64,000 nucleotides of DNA from Clostridia bacterium (GTDB lineage: Bacteria; Bacillota; Clostridia; Christensenellales; CAG-917), in assembly GCA_017461985.1 (NCBI GenBank), contig JAFTSA010000010.1, positions 35,050 to 99,049 on the forward strand, written 5' to 3'. The position numbers were made by a program, and so were the translations under genes. Of this stretch, positions 34,081 through 42,252 are shown in pieces. The notes beneath the pieces were generated by a model, which was not told the origin of the DNA, did not search any database, and saw nothing but the letters and a program-made list of their open reading frames with translations. Position 1 is the first letter of the stretch; each line of letters opens with the position of its first letter.

Positions 34081-34090
34081 GTAAAAAAAA

Positions 34091-34479
34091 TAGACGGATT
34101 ATAATCCGTCATACTCTGTTTAAAGGGTTTGTAGGTTGAATGACTCGTAGTGAGCCTGCGAGCGTAATAGTGAGTGAGGGTGCTTGCACAACTGAACGAG
34201 CGCCACTATCGACGTGTCGATTGTTCGGCAACGAAGTTGCAAGGGCAAGGCCCTAAGTCTATCAACCCACCGAAGGGTAAAAAAATAGACGAACTTGTGT
34301 TCGTCTTACTTCGTTTAAGGGGTTGTAGGTTGAATGGCTCGTAGTGAGTTTGCGAACGTAATAGTGAGAGAGGGTGCTTGCACAACTGAACGAGCGCCAC
34401 TATCGACGTGTCGATTGTTCGGCAACGGAGTTGCAAGGGCAAAGCCCTAAGTCTATCAACCCACCGAAGGGTAAAAAAA
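34091..34479 (-). repeat. tandem array of two palindromic tRNA-Ile-derived units
   Basis: Two units of 195 and 194 nt lie downstream of tRNA-Ile on the minus strand. Each holds (plus-strand order) a terminator hairpin, a copy of the tRNA 3' end/T-arm (GTAGGTTGAATGACTCG), a structured insert with GGTGC-tt-GCAC, CTATCGAC from the T-stem, then the inverted T-stem GTCGATTGTTCG, an insert of two hairpins (GCAACGAAGTTGC, AGGGCAAGGCCCT) and the inverted T-arm/acceptor AGTCTATCAACCCACC. The second unit differs mainly in hairpin loops. On the minus strand each terminator is GACGAAC/GTTCGTC or GACGGAT/ATCCGTC plus T run. Confidence 0.7.
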
Positions 34480-34507
34480 TAGACGAACTTGTGTTCGTCT
34501 TACTTCG
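34480..34507 (-). terminator. terminator of tRNA-Ala/tRNA-Ile
   Basis: On the minus strand AGACGAAC-acaa-GTTCGTCT is followed by ATTTTTTT. Confidence 0.85.
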
Positions 34508-34517
34508 ATTAAGGGGT

Positions 34518-34594
34518 TGGTGGGGTTGAATAGACTCGAACTATCGACCTCGCGCTTATCAGGCGCGTGCTCTAACCAACTGAGCTACAACCCC
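34518..34594 (-). tRNA. tRNA-Ile(GAT)
   Basis: A 77-nt gene with encoded CCA. The acceptor stem is GGGGTTG/CAACCCC. The anticodon stem CGCGC/GCGCG encloses CTGATAA, anticodon GAT. The T-arm reads GATAG-TTCGAGT-CTATT. It lies 6 nt after tRNA-Ala in one transcript. Confidence 0.95.
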
Positions 34595-34600
34595 TTGTTA

Positions 34601-34676
34601 TGGTGGAGATGCACGGATTCGAACCGAGGACCTCTTGAATGCAAATCAAGCGCTCTACCAACTGAGCTACACCCCC
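34601..34676 (-). tRNA. tRNA-Ala(TGC)
   Basis: A 76-nt gene with encoded CCA. The D arm GCTCAGTTGGTAGAGC is standard. The anticodon stem CTTGA/TCAAG encloses TTTGCAT, anticodon TGC. It precedes tRNA-Ile, the reverse of the usual Ile-Ala rRNA spacer order. No rRNA is present nearby. Confidence 0.95.
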
Positions 34677-34690
34677 ATAAGTGCTATATG

Positions 34691-34719
34691 ATAATAGCAC
34701 CCAAAACAACCTTTGTCAA
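34691..34719 (-). promoter_or_regulatory. promoter of tRNA-Ala/tRNA-Ile
   Basis: On the minus strand TTGACA (34714-34719) and TATTAT (34691-34696) are 17 nt apart. Confidence 0.85.
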
Positions 34720-34752
34720 ACATTTTTCACAAAATTTTGTTGAAAGATAATA

Positions 34753-34781
34753 TTGAATTTTGTTTAGGACGGTTGTATAAT
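34753..34781 (+). promoter_or_regulatory. rubrerythrin promoter
   Basis: TTGAAT (34753-34758) and TATAAT (34776-34781) are 17 nt apart, 29 nt before the rubrerythrin ATG. Confidence 0.8.
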
Positions 34782-34810
34782 ATCAATATATCACCCAAGG
34801 AGGCAAAAAT

Positions 34811-35338
34811 ATGGATCTCAAAGGAACAAAAACAGAAAAAAATTTGATGGAAGCATTTGCTGGTGAAAGCCAAGCAAGAAACAAATACACCTATTTTGCA
34901 TCAAAAGCAAAGAAGGACGGCTTTGAACATATCGCTGCAATCTTCCAAGAAACCGCAGACAATGAAAAGGAACACGCAAAACTTTGGTTCAAGTTGTTCC
35001 ACGGCATTGGTGACACATACGCAAACCTTCTCGATGCAGCCGCAGGCGAACACGAAGAATGGACAGATATGTACAAGCGTATGGCAGACGAAGCAGAAGA
35101 AGAAGGCTTCACCGCAATCGCAGCACAAATGCGCGGTGTCGCAGCAATCGAAAAACTCCACGAAGAAAGATATCGTCGCCTTGCCGCACTCGTCAAAGAC
35201 GGCAAAGTGTTTGAAACAGAAGACGGCAGTGTTGTTGCTTGGAAGTGCCGCAACTGTGGACACGTCCACTTTGGACCTAAAGCACCCCAGCTTTGCCCTG
35301 TGTGTGCACACCCTCAAGCCTACTTCGAAAAGGAATAA
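34811..35338 (+). CDS. rbr: rubrerythrin
   Basis: A 175-residue oxidative-stress protein that reduces hydrogen peroxide. The ferritin-like domain (1-135) carries the di-iron ligands in '[15 protein letters not shown]', '[12 protein letters not shown]' and '[13 protein letters not shown]'. The C-terminal rubredoxin-like site is '[29 protein letters not shown]' with two Cys-x2-Cys pairs. AGGAGG precedes the start. It has its own promoter and terminator, and fits an anaerobe that must survive brief oxygen exposure. Confidence 0.96.
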   Translation: MDLKGTKTEKNLMEAFAGESQARNKYTYFASKAKKDGFEHIAAIFQETADNEKEHAKLWFKLFHGIGDTYANLLDAAAGEHEEWTDMYKRMADEAEEEGFTAIAAQMRGVAAIEKLHEERYRRLAALVKDGKVFETEDGSVVAWKCRNCGHVHFGPKAPQLCPVCAHPQAYFEKE

Positions 35339-35353
35339 TCACAACCATAAACA

Positions 35354-35385
35354 GAAAAGACTGACTGCGGTCAGTCTTTTTTTAT
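35354..35385 (+). terminator. terminator after rubrerythrin
   Basis: The stem AAGACTGAC-tgcg-GTCAGTCTT is followed by TTTTTT. Confidence 0.9.
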
Positions 35386-35500
35386 TGTTTTGAGTTGCAC
35401 TCAATACATCTGTCAAAGGTAGACTCGTAATAGCGCATTTTGTCTTGCCACTTCGTGCGCGCGTGTGATATAATAGGAATATAAACACAAAGGTGATGAT

Positions 35501-36163
35501 ATGGTCAATATTGGAAACAGTTGGGATAATGTTTTGAAGGATGACTTTGGCGGGGAGAATTATCGAAATCTCCGTCGCTTTCTTGCGGAGGAATATCGCA
35601 CCCACACGATATACCCCGATATGCACCACATTTTCAGCGCATTGAAAGAGACCGCTTTTGAGGATGTCAAGGTAGTCATCATAGGGCAAGACCCCTATCA
35701 CAACCCCGGACAAGCCCACGGAATGTGTTTTTCGGTTATGCCGGGCACGGACACTCCCCCATCTCTTGTCAACGTGTTCAAGGAGATCAAGAGTGACCTA
35801 GGCATAGCCAACACCAACCCCTATCTCATAGACTGGGCAAAGCAAGGGGTGCTCCTCTTGAACGCAGTACTGACAGTCCGCGCAGGACAGGCAGGTAGCC
35901 ACAGAGGAAAGGGCTGGGAAATCCTCACAGACAGCATCATCAAGAAACTGAACGAAAGAAACGAGCCTATTGTGTTTATGCTTTGGGGCGCATACGCCAG
36001 AAGCAAAAAGGGGTACGTCACCAACCCCAACCACCTTGTGCTTGAATGTGCACACCCCTCGCCTCTCAGTGCTTACAATGGTTTCTTTGGGTGCAAGCAT
36101 TTCAGCAAATGCAATGAGTTTTTGACACAAAACGGACTTAAACCCATTGATTGGCGCACTTAA
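35501..36163 (+). CDS. ung: uracil-DNA glycosylase, family 1
   Basis: A 220-residue base-excision repair enzyme that removes uracil from DNA. The water-activating motif is 'VVIIGQDPYHNPGQAHGMCFSV' (Asp64 and His67 in GQDPYH), and the DNA-intercalation loop is 'ECAHPSPLSAYNGFFGCKHFS' (HPSPLS). Full length for the family. GGTGAT precedes the ATG. Confidence 0.96.
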   Translation: MVNIGNSWDNVLKDDFGGENYRNLRRFLAEEYRTHTIYPDMHHIFSALKETAFEDVKVVIIGQDPYHNPGQAHGMCFSVMPGTDTPPSLVNVFKEIKSDLGIANTNPYLIDWAKQGVLLLNAVLTVRAGQAGSHRGKGWEILTDSIIKKLNERNEPIVFMLWGAYARSKKGYVTNPNHLVLECAHPSPLSAYNGFFGCKHFSKCNEFLTQNGLKPIDWRT

Positions 36164-36234
36164 AACGCCGATTTTGACAAAATTGAAAATTATATCCGCA
36201 AAATAGATAACCCCACAAGGAGGCAATCGTCACC

Positions 36235-36444
36235 ATGACCGACCAAGAAATTGCAAGAATAAACGAGCTGGCACGCAAATCCAAAACCGATGAAGGACTC
36301 ACCCCTGCCGAGCGTATTGAACAAAGCGAACTGAGAAAAAAATATATTGACAGTGTCCTTGGCAGCCTCCGTGGCAACCTTGACAGCACCAAGATAAAAC
36401 ACCCCGACGGCACAATCACTCCCCTCAAGAAAGACAAGAACTAA
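36235..36444 (+). CDS. DUF896 family small protein (YnzC-like)
   Basis: A 69-residue protein of the YnzC/DUF896 family: 'EIARINELARKSKTDEGLTPAERIEQSELRKKYIDSVLGSLRGNLDSTKI' is the conserved core. Family members are small cytoplasmic helical-hairpin proteins of Firmicutes; one paralogue in Bacillus is linked to the SOS response. AAGGAGG lies 10 nt before the ATG, a rather long spacing. Same strand as ung. Confidence 0.9.
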   Translation: MTDQEIARINELARKSKTDEGLTPAERIEQSELRKKYIDSVLGSLRGNLDSTKIKHPDGTITPLKKDKN

Positions 36445-36489
36445 TCTGCTTTCATCACGGCGTTCTGCCATGCTGTATTTTTTAGACAA

Positions 36490-36520
36490 CAAAAAACCCA
36501 CTCGGTTGAGTGGGTTTTGC
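36490..36520. terminator. bidirectional terminator between DUF896 gene and lysS
   Basis: The stem AAACCCACTC-ggtt-GAGTGGGTTT is flanked by A and T runs and serves both converging genes. Confidence 0.85.
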
Positions 36521-36559
36521 TTTTGTTGGATTGATGTATTGTGGTTGTCTTCTTCCCTG

Positions 36560-38056
36560 TTATGCCAAGGGCTTCATTGTGGGGAACAAGAGGACTTCGC
36601 GGATTGAATAACTGTCTGTGAGGATCATCACAAGACGGTCAACACCCATACCGAAACCGCCTGTGGGAGGCATACCATATTCAAGTGCGTTGACAAAGTC
36701 TTCATCATAAGGTTGTGCTTCGTCATCGCCTTGTTCCTTTGCCTTCATTTGTGCGGCAAAGCGTTCTCTTTGGTCAATAGGATCGTTTAGTTCGCTGAAT
36801 GCATTGCCCAGTTCCTTGCCGGTGATGAACACTTCAAAACGTTCAGTAAGTCTAGGATCAGAGGGCTTTTTCTTTGCGAGAGGTGACACTTCAACGGGAT
36901 AGTCGTATATGAAGACGGGGCCGTCAAGGTGATCTTCTACAAATGCATCGAAGACTTTGAAGAGCACGTTGCCCCAAGTTTCGTCTGCCTTGATTTCGAG
37001 GCCCTTTGCATTTGCCTTTTCAATGAGATCTGCAAGGGGTTCGTTGTCGAAGTCCATACCTTGATACTTCTTGACTGCGTCAACCATTGAGAGTCTTTCC
37101 CAAGGTGATTCGAGGTCGATGGGAGTGCCTTGATAGGTTATCTTCAAGGAGTCGCAGACCTTTGATGCGCAGAAACGGACAAGACGCTCAGTGATGTCCA
37201 TCATGCCAAGATAGTCGGTGTAGGCTTGATAGAGTTCAACGGTGGTGAATTCGGGATTGTGCTTGGGATCCATACCCTCGTTTCTAAATTGTCTGCCGAT
37301 CTCGTACACCTTGTCAAAACCGCCCACGATGCAACGCTTCAAGTGAAGTTCGGTTGCGATACGGAGATACATATCGATGTCCAGCGTGTTGTGGTGGGTG
37401 ATGAAGGGGCGTGCATTTGCGCCACCTGCAAGGGTGTTGAGCACGGGAGTTTCCACTTCATAGAAGCCTTCTCCGTCAAGGAATTCTCTTATTGCAGACA
37501 CGATTTTACTGCGCTTGATGAAGAGTTCCTTCACTTCGGGGTTGGCAATGAGGTCAACGTAGCGTTGGCGGTATCTCAGTTCAGGGTTGGTGAGTCCGTG
37601 ATACTTTTCAGGAAGAGGGAGCAATGACTTTGCAAGGAGGGTGACCTTCTTTGCGTGGATTGAGGTTTCACCGGTGCGTGTCTTGAAGACGATGCCTTCA
37701 ACGCCGATGATGTCGCCCATGTCCATCTTTTTGAAGTCTGCATATTCATCTTGACCGAGATCGTCACGGCTGAAATAGACTTGGATTTGTCCGTCACTGT
37801 CAAGGACGTGGCCGAAACTTGCCTTGCCCATGACGCGTTTTGACATAAGACGACCTGCCACAGACACTGTCTTCCCTTCGTGACCTTCATAGTCACCAAG
37901 GATTGCGCCTGCGGTGTGGGTGCGGTTGTATGAGGTGATTTCAAAGGGATTCATATCTCTTTGAACCAAGTCATTGAGTTTTTCAATTCTTACCTTTTTG
38001 ACTTCGCTGACGTCAACTTCAACGTTGTTGTTGACGGGGGTATTCTTTTCGTTCAT
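36560..38056 (-). CDS. lysS: lysyl-tRNA synthetase, class II
   Basis: A 498-residue class II aminoacyl-tRNA synthetase. An N-terminal OB-fold anticodon-binding domain (about 55-160, '[34 protein letters not shown]') precedes the catalytic core, with motif 1 '[21 protein letters not shown]', motif 2 '[36 protein letters not shown]' and motif 3 '[21 protein letters not shown]'. The N terminus carries a ~20-residue extension. It charges tRNA-Lys. It follows greA by 12 nt on the same strand, a common Firmicute pairing. No T-box leader is visible. Confidence 0.97.
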   Translation of the reverse strand: MNEKNTPVNNNVEVDVSEVKKVRIEKLNDLVQRDMNPFEITSYNRTHTAGAILGDYEGHEGKTVSVAGRLMSKRVMGKASFGHVLDSDGQIQVYFSRDDLGQDEYADFKKMDMGDIIGVEGIVFKTRTGETSIHAKKVTLLAKSLLPLPEKYHGLTNPELRYRQRYVDLIANPEVKELFIKRSKIVSAIREFLDGEGFYEVETPVLNTLAGGANARPFITHHNTLDIDMYLRIATELHLKRCIVGGFDKVYEIGRQFRNEGMDPKHNPEFTTVELYQAYTDYLGMMDITERLVRFCASKVCDSLKITYQGTPIDLESPWERLSMVDAVKKYQGMDFDNEPLADLIEKANAKGLEIKADETWGNVLFKVFDAFVEDHLDGPVFIYDYPVEVSPLAKKKPSDPRLTERFEVFITGKELGNAFSELNDPIDQRERFAAQMKAKEQGDDEAQPYDEDFVNALEYGMPPTGGFGMGVDRLVMILTDSYSIREVLLFPTMKPLA

Positions 38057-38068
38057 AGTGTGCCTTTC

Positions 38069-38536
38069 TTATTTGATTTCAAGAATTTTGTATTCGATGA
38101 CTGCGCCATTGGGTGCTGCAACCTTTGCCACATCGCCCACTTTCTTGCCCATAAGAGCCTTGCCGAGGGGTGATTCGTTGCTGATTTTGCCAGATGCGAT
38201 GTCTGCTTCGGTTGTGCCAACGATGCGATATTCCATATCGTCACCAAATTCTACGTCACGGACAAGAACGGTGTTGCCCATTGAAACGTCATGAGTTGAT
38301 GCGCCGTCTTCGATGATGACAACGTGCAGAAGTTTTTCTTGAAGCTCTTTGATTTCTGCTTCAACAAAGCCTTGCTCTTGTTTTGCGGCATCGTATTCTG
38401 CGTTTTCACTGAGATCGCCGAATTCACGAGCCTTTTTGATGTTTTCTGCGCACTCCATACGACGGACGGTGACCATATAATCGAGCTTTTCTTTGAGTTC
38501 TTGCAGACCTTCTTTTGTGAGATAAACTTCTTTCAT
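38069..38536 (-). CDS. greA: transcription elongation factor GreA
   Basis: A 155-residue GreA. The N-terminal coiled-coil (1-75, 'YLTKEGLQELKEKLDYMVTVRRMECAENIKKAREFGDLSENAEYDAAKQEQGFVEAEIKELQEKL') has the acidic tip residues of the family. The C-terminal FKBP-like domain ends 'ISNESPLGKALMGKKVGDVAKVAAPNGAVIEYKILEI'. It stimulates transcript cleavage in backtracked RNA polymerase. AGAAGG precedes the ATG. It forms an operon with lysS. Confidence 0.97.
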   Translation of the reverse strand: MKEVYLTKEGLQELKEKLDYMVTVRRMECAENIKKAREFGDLSENAEYDAAKQEQGFVEAEIKELQEKLLHVVIIEDGASTHDVSMGNTVLVRDVEFGDDMEYRIVGTTEADIASGKISNESPLGKALMGKKVGDVAKVAAPNGAVIEYKILEIK

Positions 38537-38804
38537 ACTTACCTTCTTTCCTGCAGATAGCAGGAGTGATTCATTTTACGAGAGGACTTGCACGCATACG
38601 CGCACACAATGTGCCCAAACGTAAGTTATAATATATACTATGAAAATTTTTAAGTCAAGTGAAAAATGAAATCCGTCATTCTAAAACTGCTATTTCTCGG
38701 CATTTGCCGATGGAATATTGAAAAATGCGCATTGCTGTGCTAAGATATGTATAGGATTATGTTTGAGTGAAACACACTCCTTTGCCAACAATGAACACCT
38801 TAGT

Positions 38805-39374
38805 ATGAAAAAAACTACCATAAAAGAAATCTTAAAATTTTTGCGGGATTTAGCACTATTGTTTGCAGTTTGTATGGCAATCGGCGCAGTAGATGGTTGG
38901 TTTGACGAGCAATTCTTTTGGATTCTGTGCCCTATTCTATCCGTAGTCGGTGCTGTGTTTTGCGCTATTGGTCGTATGAAAATCGGGAGCGGAGAAAGAA
39001 GCACCTATCCCCTGTGCGACCAAATGGACGACTATTACGCCAAAAGCAAAAATTATGTTGAAATACAAGCGGAAATAAAAGATATAGTACTAAACGACAA
39101 AAAAAACTTATTGATGATAGTAGTTTCCGTTGACGATGTGCTCTGTGAAGAATATGAATTGGACAAAGAGCAATCATTTGCAGTTGTATATCAAGACCAA
39201 TTTGATTTGAATCTTTCCGTATGCGACATAATACAGTTCACAACTGCGCCTCAAAAGTATTTTGGCAAGCACATTCCGCCAATTTTATCTTTGTCGAAAG
39301 ATAATGTCACTATCATAGACCTAAAACAAGGTAAAGAAAATTATAGGCGTTGGATAAGAGAAAATATAAAATAA
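38805..39374 (+). CDS. two-helix membrane protein of unknown function
   Basis: A 189-residue protein with two N-terminal transmembrane helices (about 15-32 and 40-57) and a C-terminal beta-rich cytoplasmic domain (about 75-189). No family is recognised. The sequence is more AT-rich than its neighbours and no ribosome binding site is obvious before the ATG at 38805. A longer reading from a TTG at 38718 is open, so the start is uncertain. The terminator downstream supports it as a real transcription unit. Confidence 0.6.
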   Translation: MKKTTIKEILKFLRDLALLFAVCMAIGAVDGWFDEQFFWILCPILSVVGAVFCAIGRMKIGSGERSTYPLCDQMDDYYAKSKNYVEIQAEIKDIVLNDKKNLLMIVVSVDDVLCEEYELDKEQSFAVVYQDQFDLNLSVCDIIQFTTAPQKYFGKHIPPILSLSKDNVTIIDLKQGKENYRRWIRENIK

Positions 39375-39376
39375 TA

Positions 39377-39408
39377 AAAACCCTCGTTGTAAGCGAGGGT
39401 TTTTTATT
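39377..39408. terminator. bidirectional terminator
   Basis: The stem AAACCCTCG-ttgtaag-CGAGGGTTT is flanked by A and T runs, between converging genes. Confidence 0.85.
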
Positions 39409-39430
39409 GGAATCGTTGAGTTGTTTTTGG

Positions 39431-40369
39431 TTATTTTCTTGCGAGGGCGCGCTTTGCGGCGGAGATGATGTCCTTGGTGGTGAGACCGAATTTTTCGCTG
39501 AGATATGCGTTTTTGCCAACTTCACCAAAGGTGTCACGGACTGCAACCATTTCAATGGGGGCAGGACACTTTTCAACAACAACTTCTGCAACTGCACTGC
39601 CAAGACCGCCGTTCAATGCGTGGTTTTCACAAGTGACAAGAGCGCCGGTTGACTTCACTGCGTCCATGATGGCTTCTTCATCGATAGGCTTCCAAGTGTG
39701 CATATTGAGGACACGTGCGTTGATGCCTTCTTCTTTCAGTGCATCTGCTGCCTCGATTGCTCTTGACACCATAATTCCGCTTGCCACAAGGGTGACGTCG
39801 TTGCCGTCACGGACAAGGGTTGCTTTGCCCAGTTTGAAATCGGGCACTGAGTCATAGACGTGCTCTGCCTTTTTGCGGAAAAGACGGATATACACAGGGC
39901 CGTTGTGCTCAATGATTTGAGGCACCGCTGCCTCAAGCATTGCTGCATCTGTAGGCTCAAAGCATACCATTTTGGGGATTGCACGCATAAGTGCCATATC
40001 TTCAAAAGGCATATGTGTTCCGCCGTTGGCTTCTGCGGTGACGCCGGGGTCTGTGCCTACAATCTTGACAGGTTGCTTGGCGTATGCCACTGAGATGAAG
40101 ATTTGGTCATAGCAACGTCTTGTGGCAAAGGGGCCAAAGGAATAGGCAAAGGGGATTTTTCCCATGGTTGCCATGCCTGCTGCCACACCGATCATGTTGG
40201 CTTCTGCGATGCCCACGTTGACAAATCTGTCGGGGTGTGCTTCTTTGAAAACTTTTGTTGCGTGACAACTCATAAGGTCGGCTTCAAGGACGACGATGCG
40301 GTTGTCTGTGTCTGCTATTTTGGTCAGGGCGTTTGCAAGAGCCTGACGGAGTTCTCTATCGTCTGTCAT
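39431..40369 (-). CDS. transketolase C-terminal subunit, set 1
   Basis: A 312-residue split-transketolase beta half, with the pyrimidine-binding domain ('DRFVNVGIAEANMIGVAAGMATMGKIPFAYSFGPFATRR', catalytic Glu in 'GIAEAN') and the C-terminal domain ('GGLGSAVAEVVVEKCPAPIEMVAVRDTFGEVGKN'). Together with the upstream half it makes the ThDP enzyme of the non-oxidative pentose phosphate pathway or a related ketose-transfer reaction. Start and previous stop overlap as TAATG, so translation is coupled one-to-one. It differs clearly from the second set at 44385. Confidence 0.92.
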   Translation of the reverse strand: MTDDRELRQALANALTKIADTDNRIVVLEADLMSCHATKVFKEAHPDRFVNVGIAEANMIGVAAGMATMGKIPFAYSFGPFATRRCYDQIFISVAYAKQPVKIVGTDPGVTAEANGGTHMPFEDMALMRAIPKMVCFEPTDAAMLEAAVPQIIEHNGPVYIRLFRKKAEHVYDSVPDFKLGKATLVRDGNDVTLVASGIMVSRAIEAADALKEEGINARVLNMHTWKPIDEEAIMDAVKSTGALVTCENHALNGGLGSAVAEVVVEKCPAPIEMVAVRDTFGEVGKNAYLSEKFGLTTKDIISAAKRALARK

Positions 40370-41187
40370 TATTCATACCTCCCTGTTTCCTTGCGCCAGA
40401 GTTCCTCGGGGATTGACATACTGTGGCAGTTGGCAAGGCCTTCGGTGAATGATGCGCCGTAGCCCTTAATGGTGTTCAGCACTATCATGCTTGCTTTGCC
40501 CTTTTGTGCCTTTGCGTTGTCGATTGCGTCAGAGATTGCCTCAATGTCGTGGCCGTCCACTTCTTGGGTGAAAAAGCCAAAGGCTTTCCACTTGTCAACG
40601 GCAGGTGCAAGTGAGTTGATGTCATCGGTGCGTCCGTCAAGTTGAAGTTTGTTGTTGTCAAGGAGCACGATGAGGTTGTCAAGACCACGGTTGCCTGCCA
40701 GCATAGTGGCTTCCCAGATTTGTCCTTCTTGTGCTTCGCCGTCACCGATGAAACAGTAGATTGTGGCAGGATTGCCATCCATCTTTGCGGCAAGTGCCAT
40801 ACCGACTGCGGCGGACAAGCCTTGTCCAAGTGAGCCTGCGGTCATATCAATGCCGGGGGTTTTGTTCATATCGCAGTGGCTGGGCAAATTTGTGCCGTTT
40901 TGATTGAGTGTGGTTGTCCACTCCTTGGGATAGTAGCCAAGGTCTGCAAGCACTGCATACATTGCAGGACCTGCGTGTCCCTTTGACATAATCACACGGT
41001 CACGGTCTTGCTTTTTGGGGTTGGCAGGGTCGATGTTTGCCTTGTCGTAATAGATTACTGTGAGAGCATCCATAACAGACATTGCACCGCCGATGTGACC
41101 AACACCAAAATGGCCGATGATTTCAATGGCATCATCACGGACCTTACGTGCCTTTGCGGTCAAAAAATCAAGTTTTGTTTTGTCCAT
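40369..41187 (-). CDS. transketolase N-terminal subunit, set 1
   Basis: A 272-residue split-transketolase alpha half. The ThDP/Mg motif is 'YCFIGDGEAQEGQIWEATMLAGNRGLDNLIVLLDNNKLQ' (GDG...NN). 'SGHIGG'-like 'FGVGHIGGAMSVMDAL', 'VIMSKGHAGPAMYAVL' and 'TAGSLGQGLSAAVGMAL' are substrate-channel residues. AGGAGG precedes the start. First gene of the pair. Confidence 0.93.
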   Translation of the reverse strand: MDKTKLDFLTAKARKVRDDAIEIIGHFGVGHIGGAMSVMDALTVIYYDKANIDPANPKKQDRDRVIMSKGHAGPAMYAVLADLGYYPKEWTTTLNQNGTNLPSHCDMNKTPGIDMTAGSLGQGLSAAVGMALAAKMDGNPATIYCFIGDGEAQEGQIWEATMLAGNRGLDNLIVLLDNNKLQLDGRTDDINSLAPAVDKWKAFGFFTQEVDGHDIEAISDAIDNAKAQKGKASMIVLNTIKGYGASFTEGLANCHSMSIPEELWRKETGRYE

Positions 41188-41280
41188 AATTTCCTCCTAA
41201 TACTGATAGTATAACACCTTGAAAAACCGAATACAAGACCGAATTTGAATAAATATATCATCTCCGCTCACCCTATCAAT

Positions 41281-41784
41281 ATGAAACTTGCAAAAACCGA
41301 AAACATAACCTCATCAACCTTGAAGACGTCTTTTCTTGCCCTAGCACTTGTCTTGCTACTTGGCACAGTGGTGACGATTTCTTCCCTAGCGTTTGTCTTT
41401 GCACCCACATCCATTTCTTTGGACAACCCTGAGACAAAGGTGGCTCGTGCCAGCGGAATTGAGGATATGGTGACAGATGAACTCATAGCATTTTACGAAA
41501 AGGAAATTGCAAAGGACACCTTCATTTCCTCTATGACCACAATGAAAAAGGACAGGCTGATGAGTGCCTACGATATAAACGAAAAACGGTTGTATCTAAC
41601 CCTCATTTTGCAGGACTTGGGCGCAAGGGTTGACGACCACAAGGATTTCAACCAAATTGCACAAATGAACGATAAACAACTCTTTTCGTATGGTAAAACC
41701 CTTGTTCTGTCATATATAGACACTTTGACCGAAGAAGAAAAGGCACGGCTGAAAGACGGATTCAAGTCCGCCCTAGGCATGTGA
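41281..41784 (+). CDS. exported/anchored protein of unknown function
   Basis: A 167-residue protein with a single N-terminal hydrophobic helix (about 14-38, 'LKTSFLALALVLLLGTVVTISSLAFVF') that may be an uncleaved signal anchor, and a ~125-residue helical, charged extracytoplasmic domain. No family is recognised. No ribosome binding site is visible before ATG 41281; an in-frame TTG at 41245 is an alternative. It lies divergent from the set 1 transketolase and directly before a structured repeat. Confidence 0.6.
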   Translation: MKLAKTENITSSTLKTSFLALALVLLLGTVVTISSLAFVFAPTSISLDNPETKVARASGIEDMVTDELIAFYEKEIAKDTFISSMTTMKKDRLMSAYDINEKRLYLTLILQDLGARVDDHKDFNQIAQMNDKQLFSYGKTLVLSYIDTLTEEEKARLKDGFKSALGM

Positions 41785-41788
41785 AAGA

Positions 41789-42080
41789 GTTCTTATAAAA
41801 GCACTCACTTTTTCGAAGACGGAATGCGAGGAGCAGTGGCGACGAGGAAGCGAACCCCAAGCACCAGAATTTGTACGCAGTCGCTGGTGCGCTCTGTTTT
41901 TTTTTGCACCAAAGCGACAAGTGGCATAATGAGGCGACGCCGCTTAATGTGCGCGCGGTGAGTGTGTCCCTGCCCGTAGGGCTCTGCCGAACGGCAGATG
42001 GGGGAAACACGTGAGGAAGGGGGACATATTCTCTCGCGGGATTATGCACTCTGCTTTTTGTAGCGTACTTGCCGTACGTA
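41789..42080. repeat. 291-nt structured repeat element, copy 2
   Basis: Second copy of the element at 26700-26990. The helix GTCGCT+GGTGC (41880-41890) with GCACC+AGCGAC (41906-41918) shows compensatory changes relative to copy 1. The long-range helix AGTGGCATAAT (41920-41930) with ATTATGCACT (42041-42050) is identical. Its flanks add AAGCACT/AGTGCTT, absent at copy 1. The following 172 nt up to the XRE gene show no gene or clear motif beyond its ribosome binding site. Confidence 0.65.
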
Positions 42081-42252
42081 AGTGCTTGTCTAAGCACGCC
42101 CCTGCCTGCTTTCATTTTGTATCTTGTAAACCCATCAATTTCTTCAAAAATCTTGAAATGCAACCAAAAGTTGCGTAAAATGGTATTAAAGTTGGTGGAA
42201 TAGCACCCCTCAAAATGGTATGATTGCCTCATAAAATCACAAGGAGAATGCT

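Noticed and set aside
34091..34479. CRISPR-like array
   Set aside because: Only two units of ~195 nt, similar along their whole length with no unique spacers, and made of tRNA-derived pieces; no cas genes.
34518..34676. rRNA operon spacer (tRNA-Ile/tRNA-Ala)
   Set aside because: No 16S or 23S sequence flanks the pair and the order is Ala then Ile with its own promoter and terminator.
37961..38247. T-box or lysine riboswitch for lysS
   Set aside because: lysS starts 12 nt after greA and the region upstream of greA shows no T-box specifier, antiterminator or L-box core.
41762..42232. 156-codon minus-strand ORF across the second 291-nt repeat
   Set aside because: Same reason: out of frame with the first copy; it also overlaps the end of the gene at 41281-41784 on the other strand.
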